Both the position numbers and the translations under genes were made by a program. Positions 56,134-64,000 of a stretch of DNA of 64,000 bases are shown here, piece after piece. Positions within the stretch are counted from its first letter, which is position 1. Every line of letters starts with the position of its first letter. The stretch lies in contig JASXTE010000014.1 in the NCBI GenBank assembly GCA_030280995.1, forward strand, positions 29,048,150-29,112,149, given 5' to 3'. Source of the DNA: Hemileia vastatrix (Eukaryota > Basidiomycota > Pucciniomycetes > Pucciniales > Zaghouaniaceae). The notes under the pieces were generated by a model, which made no database searches, was not told the DNA's origin, and worked only from the letters and a program-made list of their open reading frames with translations.

Positions 56134-57034
56134 GTGGTGATCCAAACCTGGGTTGGCCTTTGGAGTGCATATTTTGGGGTATTTGGTATGTGGGGTGTTA
56201 TTAGTGGAATTTTTTTCATCTTTAGGTGATAGTTAGTAGTGTCTATGGAGGCTTAAGCTAGGGTCACTTATTATGTCTCAACTCAATTTCATTTCTTTTC
56301 TCTTCATTTTGGTATCCTTAAGGGTGGTTACCTTGTTTTATAGGGTAGTTATGGTGTTGTTATTGGTATTTATTGGAAGTTTATTGTTAGTGGCTCTTAT
56401 GTTAGATTACGCTAGGGTCACTTATTATGTCTCAGCTTTTTTTCCTTTATTTTCTTTTTATTTTGGTATGTCTTATGGGAGTTTATCTTTTTTATTAGTG
56501 AAGTTATGGGTTTTTAGGGTTTTTATGGGTTGTATGGGTGTTTTAGGGCCTAGAAGAGGCCTGCCCGCATCTAAGAGGAGGCCCCCCTTGAAGTGGGGTG
56601 GCCGCCTGGGCACTGGGGAAGCGCTAAAATGCACTTTTATGCATGAAAAATGCTGGGAAAGCTGGATTTTGGGCGGGGAATCGGTCAGGGTGGTCTGTGC
56701 ACTGGCTGTATGATACGTGTGTGGGAAGATTTTTAGGGAATCATCTTATCTCTTTAATCATCACTTCTCTGTTCCTCACTGTCTCATTGGCTGGTTTTTT
56801 GTTTGAATATATTACTGTTCATTCCAACTCTTTCTGGTTGTCTTTCTGAGACTATTATCTTTCACTTTTAAAGAGGTCAAGAGTGTTTAATTAGGGGGTC
56901 TAGCAAACAGATCTCCAATTTGCTGCAACACGTAAATCTCACTTGTTTTTCTAAAGGGATATGGGTTATTCTTTCTTGTTTTTCTCCAACTACCTTGGTC
57001 AAGGCCTATTGCTAGTACTATAGGATTGTCTACA
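56134..57034 (+). repeat. Solo LTR, divergent relative of the B family
   Basis: Starts TGTGGTGATCC and ends TAGTACTATAGGATTGTCTACA, the B-family end. It includes a GC-rich patch (GAGGCCCCCCTTGAAGTGGG) and the motif GGGGAAGCGC. Flanks are CTGG and CTGA, a 4-bp duplication with one change. The 146-codon open frame at 56273-56713 is hydrophobic, lies wholly inside the LTR and is probably chance. Confidence 0.75.
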
Positions 57035-57036
57035 CT

Positions 57037-57640
57037 GAAATGAAACTTGTAAACGCTCTTGGAATGGATACAAACAGAAAGATGCCACATTTCCATGCAC
57101 GATCTTATGAAAAAAATATGACAGATTGCAATAATTATTAAAATTTTATTCCTGCTTGTAGTATTTATAAACAAAAAGGTGTCTTAATACCTAATGTTCT
57201 TGTGCAGGCTTTTGAAATTCATGAGCTCAAACAACTAGATATGTTTGATGCTATGGTGCAATGAATTAAGGATCTTACTGTGAACATGAAATTAAAAATA
57301 ATGGTCCTCATCAAAGATCTGGTGGTTTTGGAAATATTTTTGGTGGTGGCTTTATTTTGGATAGGAATATATCTTTATATATTTGTAAGTATCACTTTTT
57401 TAATTTAAATACTGAATTTTTGGATGCTTTTCCTTGCAGAAGAATACACTGATGATATTGTACACACAGATGAATATAAAAAACATATGAAGAGGATCAC
57501 AATGAACTTTGAATATTTTTTTAAAAAAATATTATATGTAAAGTACAACAAGGCAACTAATCTTTCTGAAAAACTTGGTATTCCTGGATTTTAAAAAGAT
57601 TCTAGTGAAGAAGAGTGTCAGACAGGCTTCTAGACTCACC
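57037..57640 (+). pseudogene. Unrecognised coding relic
   Basis: Several short open pieces follow each other in one direction: 57040-57138 (MKLVNALGMDTNRKMPHFH...), about 57146-57263 (ACSIYKQKGVLIPNVLVQAF), and after a TTTCCTTGCAG at 57430-57440 a stretch up to 57594 (EYTDDIVHTDEYKKHMKRI). GTAAGTATC at 57386 would be a donor for that acceptor. The amino-acid mix looks coding rather than random, but stops interrupt it and I recognise no family. It may be a host gene relic or part of an old transposon. Confidence 0.3.
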
Positions 57641-58557
57641 CAGTAAAATAATTAATTATTTAATGGGATGAAGCCATGCCTTTATAACTCTCATATATTA
57701 CGAATATTTATAATGAATTTACTCTAATTTTACTTGTAATAATTTAACTAGTTACAAAACAGTAAAATTAGTAAATAATTAATATTTATTTTAAATGTTC
57801 CTTATATTTTTATCTCCTAACACTGTGCTCGATGACAGGTTAAGAGAGATAAATATTAATTTTAATTAAAATTTAATATTGAAATAAAAATAAGTATAAA
57901 CAAGAAATTCAAATAACTTATTTAAAAATGAAAATTACAGTAATTTTAAAATAAACCAACTTATTTCTGATATATACAGTAAATACACATTTTTAACACA
58001 TTCTTTATAGAAAAACCTTATTATTTGAAAATATCTTCTGGGATATTTTTTTTCATCTTTTATACACCTGCATATAAGATTTTTATTCCATGCTTTGTCT
58101 CTCTTTTGCCTATATAAGGCCTCCCCTTTCCTGGTTGTTTGTATCATCATTTAACTTACTTACTACTCCCTTAAAACATTTATCATATTAACTATTTTAT
58201 TAATATTTATTACTTAAGTATTTACATCTCTGTAATTCTAATATTTAAAATATAATAATAATTATATTAAAATTTATACCTCTTTCAAATTGAGTAAAAT
58301 AAATAAAAGATAATTTATACATACCCTTGTCTCTTAAACCAAAAATTCACCTATCACCGCGGTTGGAGCTCTGTAAAAATCTTCTAGACCATCAGGACCC
58401 TTCAACACTTGAGGCCCTATCTGAATCACTGACAGCGCATTGATATCATGAAGCCAGAAACCAAGGGACCATCAAAAACAAAGTACCAGTAGGACAAGCA
58501 GACGACAAAAACGACAAGCCTCATTGACCATGTGACTTATTTTTTCGCTGAAAACGG
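57641..58557. other. AT-rich spacer with possible remnant of another LTR element
   Basis: Mostly AT-rich. At 58110-58140 TTGCCTATATAAGGCCTCCC is a TATA-like promoter string, similar in layout to the one near 3470. From about 58355 to 58557 the sequence becomes GC-richer with a coding look (a frame containing LDHQDPSTLEALSESL, then stops), then element F begins. This could be an LTR followed by the start of a gag region, but no partner copy lies in the window. Confidence 0.35.
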
Positions 58558-59648
58558 TGTAGAAAATCCTATAGTACTAGCTATAGGCCTTGACCAAGGG
58601 AGTTGGAGAAAATCCAGAGAGAAAAGTCCCTGTCCCTTTAGAAAATTAGAGTAAGATTTACTTGCTAATGTAAGTTGGTTCCTGTTTGCTAAAGCCCCTT
58701 TTTCAACACACTTGACTGCTTGATGAGCCAAGAAGGTAGTCCCCAGAAAGACTGCCAGACCAAAGAACTGAAATGTAGACCAATGTCCACACCAGAGAAA
58801 GCAAAGATACTTGATGTAGGCTGCAAATCCACACCAGAGACAGCAATAATACTTGATATAGCTTGCAAGACTATACCAGAGAACCTGATGCCAAAGTTGA
58901 GTTAAATGAAGAACTAACCTTGCAACAAACACAGCCAATTGTGGCCAAAAAACAGTGAAAACTGAGTGAGGAACAAGGATATCACCTCCAGATGGTTGTA
59001 TGATAATTAACGTTTCCCCAAACTGTCTTATTCAGTATTTACACACAGAACACTATCTAAGAGCCCATGCACACCAACAAATTAGGCACCTGTACCAGCC
59101 AAATTGAATAAAAACCCTCCAGAAGCGCTCCCCAACCTTCTAAAATAGAGGTGGGGGGGCTGCCCGACATTGGAGGTGCCGCCTGAAGCAGCCCAGCCTC
59201 CCTGAAGCCAGAAAACCAATAAAAACACCTAATCTACTTAGAAAATTTCACTACAACTACTAAAACCCTTAAAACACAAAATTACGCTATAGCAACTTTG
59301 TGACATGAAATATAGAGCTAAATTAGCCCTATCTAATGTTACTAAGCACTTAAACCTAAGACTTAAGGTTAGACCGTAAAACACGAAAAACAAAATTAAA
59401 AAGCTATTTTCTGTAGCAGAAAAATGAGTAAATGACCCCTTAAAACTTAGAATATGAAAAATATTATCAAGACATGAAATATATAAAAAACCAGGGCTAT
59501 CTAATGATAGTACCCACATACCCGCAGTCCCAATATCCACGGAATAAAACCAGAAAAATACCCAATTTATCTACAGATGCCAATTAAGTCATGCACAAAC
59601 AGTGAAAAACAACACAACAAAGGCCCCTTCCAATTTTGGAAGACCACA
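58558..59648 (-). repeat. Element F 3' LTR (in element sense)
   Basis: Runs from TGTAGAAAATCC to GGAAGACCACA, 1091 bp, matching the B LTRs along its length. The minus-strand frame 58537-58938 and others are incidental. Confidence 0.9.
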
Positions 59649-59693
59649 TCCTCCCTCTAATTAAGAATTTACACATTCTTTCTTCATCAAACC

Positions 59694-60338
59694 ACCATTT
59701 TCAACCTTCTTCCCAAATCTGCCTCTGAAATGAATACTTTCCAGTACTTCATTGACAATAATCTAATCTGCACCATCACACCTCCTTTCCATCCATACAG
59801 AACATCCTGTGATGTCTTCCAATCCAGAAAGAAGACCTGCTACAGACCTGGTCCAATATCTTCTGCAACAGCTTCACCTCCACCTCAACCTGGTCCATCT
59901 TCTACCAGCACCAAAAGATCTGGGCCATCCATCTTGATTCCCAGATTAATCAAAAAGCTAAACCCTTCCCAGTAGAGTGCCAAAACCACTAAAACAACAA
60001 GTTCCACCATCCCTCGTCCATCTGATGGTAAAAACTTCCATTTCTTCTTTCCACTTTATAAAACTGATGACTTCTCTGTTCCTTCATTTTCTGACAGTGA
60101 TGATAACAATGTAGGATCCATTGAACCAACAATACCAAACCACTTGCCCACAATTAAGGCCAAGTTCCAACAACACACATCTCAACAGAAACACCTGCTG
60201 ATAAACTACTTCCAATCCACTCCTGCTAGAGATCCACAGGACATTGATAACAGAAGACACCTTTTTTGCCAGTTCAAGTCTAATTCTGAACACTTCATTT
60301 CATCTCTTGATTCTCTTTGTAATTCCACTAGTACTTGA
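59694..60338 (+). pseudogene. Antisense gene 1 of element F, start and cysteines lost
   Basis: The position equal to B's start reads ACCACCATT instead of ACCACCATG. The Cys-rich part is eroded: FQYFIDNNLIC keeps one of three Cys, and SCDVFQSRKKTC keeps two of three. A TAG follows KKLNPSQ at about 59973. Beyond it the frame is open without a shift across the GKNFHFFFPLYK stretch, which shows that B's frameshift there is a one-base loss. The helical domain is retained (QQKHLLINYFQSTPARD), ending at 60338. Confidence 0.7.
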
Positions 60339-61010
60339 GTGTGATTCAGAAAAGAAAAATTGACCACACCCTCTATAGGATGTAACCTCAAACAACCCTC
60401 AGTTTTAAGTCTTGGGGGACCATCCTCATTTTATAGTCTTGGGGGACTCAAAAACCCTCAGTTTAAAGTCTTGGGGGACTCAAAAACCTAAATCATAAAC
60501 CCAGAACCAGAGATCAACCACATTAAGACAAAGAGAAAAAACTAACATTCTGGGGTAATTGTGAATAGAGCTGCCAGCCAATCAATTACCCCCAAACTTG
60601 CCTTCGCTAAATTCAGAGGCTCCCCCTGAAGATACCCTCCGCCAATCTTTCAAACCTCTTCCAACAACAAAACCCATTCCTCAGTTTATAGTCTTGGGGG
60701 ACTACACCATCAAACAATCCTCAGTTTAAAGTCTTGGGGGACTAACACAGTGTTCAGTTTAAAGTCTTGATGGACTACTCTTGAAACAATAGATTTTTCA
60801 GTTTAGAGTCTTGATGGACTACCAGAAATCAGATTTTATTCTATAGTCTTGATGGACAGACAGAATTTTGCATAAAATAGACCCAGCCAATTTCATACAG
60901 AGTGCACCTAAAGCCAACCTGCTGAACTTCCACCTTCACTTCATCATCTAACCATCACTGACAAAATTCTCCTTCTTACCTCTTTCCATCATCTTTTCTC
61001 ACCACAGATC
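60339..61010 (-). repeat. Element F noncoding spacer with class I and II hairpins
   Basis: Class I copies (plus-strand CAGTTTAAAGTCTTGGGGGA and TTGATGGACT variants) lie at about 60398-60860. A class II hairpin (GGGGTAATTG...CAATTACCCC) is at 60552-60592; here the right arm pairs fully, unlike B's. Confidence 0.75.
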
Positions 61011-62579
61011 ATGAGCAGATCCCCTGATGTTGACCCCTCCAATCTTCCTTGCTTCACTGCTCCCAATGACTATGCCTGAAAGCAGTGCATCCACATATGC
61101 AGACCTTGCACATTCACTCTTCCAACTCCTGAAGCTAAATTCTACTACAGGGCCTGTGATTCTTGCTACTCCAAAAAGAAGAAATGTGACAGAGATGCCA
61201 GCTACCCTATTCCTCCTCCTTCACCTTCTCATAAATACCTCTCCAGATCCCCTACCAGATCCCCAGAGCTTGGTCCAGCCTCTTCATCTTTACCCTCAGC
61301 ACCATCTAGAAGATTCCAGAATTCAGTTTCCAGAACTTTCCCAAAAAGGCCTGCTTTAAATTCCAAAGGAACAGCTTTTATCCCTGCTTAATTAGCTCCA
61401 AAAGCTTAAAAGTCAGCTTCTAGGCTGCTAGACCGCGTCCAGGCAGCCTGGCCAACGTTGGGTGGCCCACCTACCTCACTAGACAGTGAAAATCAGGTTT
61501 AAAACCTCCAAAAATAACCAGAAAACAGCCAAATTCCTCCAATCAACGAAAACAACTCAACGCAATTACCTCCCACTGCTCCCAGAGCAATACAGCCAAC
61601 CTCTCCAAGGTCCAAAAATTCCCAAATTTCCCAAACTTCTAGGAGACCTTCCAGAAGACCCCAGGAAAAAACCAGAACACCAAACACTGCACCAAAGCAA
61701 CAACTTTGTCCCCAGTTATGGCAAAAAAACTACACATCTCCTCTGTCAGCCAACTATTATTCTGACAGTTCCATCCCTTTAAAATCTCCATCCAGAAGAG
61801 ATCAATCAGCTTCCAAATCACCCTCTCCTGCTCCATCTTTTAACAACCCTGGTACTCCATCACCAGCACCCCATCCAACTGAATCAAGGAGAAATATTAA
61901 CAACAGCAACAACAGACCTGCTGCTCCATCTAGGCCCCAGGAACATCAGACTCCTAGTTCACCTTCTCAAAACCTTTCAGAGGAAGACGAAGAGAATCCA
62001 TATCTTTCCCTGATTGATCCACCTACTATCACCATTCCAAAATCTTCAGAAGTCCAAATTCTGGCCACTTACAAATTTTATGAGCTTCCAATCTGTAAGT
62101 ACCACATTAATTCATCTAATTTCTTCAACAAAAATAATTACTGATCCAATTTTTCTTGTCTAGTTGGCACCCCTCCTCCAGAATCTACTATTGGAGTTGG
62201 CCAACCTCTAGAAACTTCTTTGACCCTGGATTATGGGGACATAAAACAACACCTCAGCACCATGTGTTCAAACATGCTGAATGCCTTTGCCCTCCATGGA
62301 CCTTTAAATGACTTTGAGAAAACCTTGAGGAAACAACTATTGGACGACCACTGGAAGATTTCTAGGATCATTAAGCACACCTTCATAAAATCCATTCCTG
62401 CCTCTTCTTATTCCTCTTCTGAACTTCCATCCAAACCCATTCCTGCCCATTATAATCCATATAATCTCTCCAGCAGGATGCACTTCAAAGAACACAGTGC
62501 TTCCCACAACCCCAACAAAAAACAAAAACAACATCATAATCCGGACCAGCCTCCAGAAACTTCATCATCCAGATATTGA
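61011..62579 (+). pseudogene. Antisense gene 2 of element F, splice sites intact but several stops
   Basis: ATG at 61011 (MSRSPDVDPSNLP). The first Cys codon of the cluster is TGA at 61076 (B has TGC); the rest reads KQCIHICRPC then CDSCYSKKKKC. The Ser/Pro/Arg middle has more stops near 61387-61410. The intron is clear: GTAAGTACC at 62095 to TTGTCTAG ending at 62163 (69 nt), with TTACTGAT as a possible branch site. Exon 2 runs in frame through DYGDIKQHLSTMCSNML to the stop at 62577. The preserved splice sites support a once-expressed spliced gene. Confidence 0.65.
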
Positions 62580-63839
62580 CCTCCTGCAAAAAGATTAAAA
62601 ACAGAATAATAAAAAAAATAAAGAAAATTAATAACTATAAATTCTAATTTTTATTTTTTTACAGTCTACTAACATACTAATATTAAAAATTGATAAATAA
62701 AATAAAAATAAAAGAAATAAAATAAAAGATATAAAATAATACAAAGGGTATCCCCCAGCCCATTGATGAGCTGATCCCTTGACACCTTACCCACATCCAA
62801 GTGCACCTTGATGTGGATAAACCTTAAATAATTTTAATAATTTGAAATAAGAAACATAAATTAAGGTTAATAATGAGAATAAAAAATAAAAAATGTTATT
62901 AATGAAAATTAAAATAAATTAAAATAAAATAAAATGATAAAATAGCATTGCCTGGCTAATTGATGAGCCTTTCCCCACCAATGCTTGCCCACATCTAGGT
63001 GACCCTGATGTGGTAACACCCTATATTTCTGAATTTAAAATTTTAACAACCCCCATAAAAAATTAAAAGAAAAAAAGAGAAAAAAGAAAATAATCTGAAA
63101 CTACTATCTAGCAAAATCATAAATCATAAATCAAAGAAAGTCCAGCTCCATGGATGGTCCAGATTAAGAGAACATCCAGTAAGAGAAAGTCCAGTCCATA
63201 GAAATGATCACTGGGTAGGCTCCCTCCAATAAGTAAAAATGATGGGAGACCACCAGTGATCCACCACCAACCCAAAAAAACCAAAGATAAAGAAGCCAGT
63301 CCCAAACCAGTTTAAAGTCATAGTGGACATGAAAAATGAATAATAAACAAAAGAACTAGAATTCAACTAGGAAAAACAACAGACTTGAGACAGACATTCT
63401 AGGGTAACTATTCTCCAGAGCAGCCAGCTCATCAGTTACCCCCACACTTGCCAAAATAAAATCTAGAAGCCCCCCCTGGGTACCTTCTAACAAAAACACA
63501 AAATTCAACACAATAAACCAAAACCAATAAGAGTGAAGAGTCCAGCACTTGAAAACCAAAAGAAATTCCAATTTAAAGTCATAGAGGACTAAAACCTGTG
63601 AAAAGAAACCAATACTAGGTTTCAACCAAATTAAGAGAAAGGGTTGGAAACAAACAATCTGGGGTAACTGTTCTACAGAGCAGCCAGCCTATCAGTAACC
63701 CCTACACTTGCTAAGATCAAATCTAGAAGCCCCACCCATGGGTACCTTCTAACAAAAAGTTTCCAACACAAAAATCGCTCTGCAACACCAAATATTACAA
63801 AATTTTAAGAAAGTTCCATAGTTTATTCCCACTGCGGAG
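62580..63839 (-). other. Element F structured 3' noncoding region
   Basis: The same parts as in B: A-rich runs, class III hairpins at about 62791-62816 and 62990-63012, class II hairpins at about 63403-63444 and 63659-63700, class I copies near 63305 and 63575, and a weakened class I motif at the pol stop near 63820. No coding potential. Confidence 0.75.
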
Positions 63840-64000
63840 TCAATCTTCTTCATGTCTAGTGCCTCTGGGATAAAACCTCTTCACCTGATCTGCAGAAACT
63901 CTCTTCTTTAAGACTGCACCATCCAACTCTTCCAAAACAAAAGAACCTCCAGACACCTGACATATGACTCTTTAAGGTCCATTCCATCTGTCAGCAAATA
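63840..64000 (-). pseudogene. Element F pol, C-terminal end only
   Basis: Minus-strand translation gives FADRWNGP, then VSGGSFVLEELDGAVLKKR and FYPRGTRHEED with stop TGA at 63842-63840, the end of the integrase. A stop just after WNGP already marks decay. The remainder lies outside the window. Confidence 0.85.

Larger units (their letters stand above)
58558..64000 (-). mobile_element. Element F: B-family element, truncated by the window end
   Basis: Layout as in B: LTR, antisense gene 1, hairpin spacer, antisense gene 2, structured noncoding region, pol on the minus strand. ACGG precedes the LTR; the other end is outside the window. Sequence is close to B throughout with independent small changes, so the two help each other's interpretation. 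Confidence 0.88.

Noticed and set aside
56273..56713. 146-codon plus-strand frame as a possible membrane protein
   Set aside because: It lies wholly inside a solo LTR, and its hydrophobic translation comes from T-rich DNA.

Overview
The window is eukaryotic, AT-rich, transposon-dominated DNA. I found no intact host gene, rRNA or tRNA. The pol proteins use the fungal Ty3/gypsy wording (a FIDDGGIKGP-type RT core in one lineage). The integrase tail of element A (KLKDPFVGPFVVKR, then a KHPVFPISLLKPY-like stretch) resembles, from memory, elements of rust fungi. I infer a fungus, probably Basidiomycota and possibly Pucciniales; no host gene confirms this.

Layout. 1-3611 is AT-rich DNA without genes. 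Element A (3612-20860, + strand) is a decayed Ty3/gypsy element whose 3' LTR is split by element B (10537-20647, - strand). 20861-24782 is AT-rich, with a tight cluster of strong hairpins at 23289-23856. Element C (24783-55387, + strand) belongs to the same family as B and has received three insertions: the nearly intact Ty3/gypsy element D (31789-45252, + strand), the Ty1/copia element E (46769-52671, - strand) and a solo LTR of D type (52856-53987, - strand). After C come AT-rich DNA with a degenerate repeat, a solo LTR (56134-57034), a short unrecognised coding relic (57037-57640), and element F (58558 to the window end, - strand), another B-family copy that is cut off.

What is unusual is the architecture of the B/C/D/F group. 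Downstream of gag-PR-pol lies a long 3' region with one (D) or two (B, F) genes on the opposite strand to pol. They encode small proteins with a Cys-rich, zinc-cluster-like N-terminus, a Ser/Pro-rich basic middle and a helical C-terminus. The same 3' region, and parts of pol itself, carry a recurring hairpin: four-base stem, six-base loop of type CNNYAW, complementary stem, then WTAAACTGG. The stem sequence changes between copies (CCTC/GAGG, AGTC/GACT, GGTC/GACC) while pairing is kept. Two further conserved hairpin classes occur there. D has about 38 copies of the first motif, and one sits at the pol stop codon in B, C, D and F.

D is the best reference copy: complete LTRs, PBS, PPT, a gag frame broken by one UGA before the zinc knuckle, a PR-RT overlap with a T TTT TTG slippery site, and a 1490-residue pol frame. 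Insertions of the Ty3-type elements here make 4-bp target duplications.
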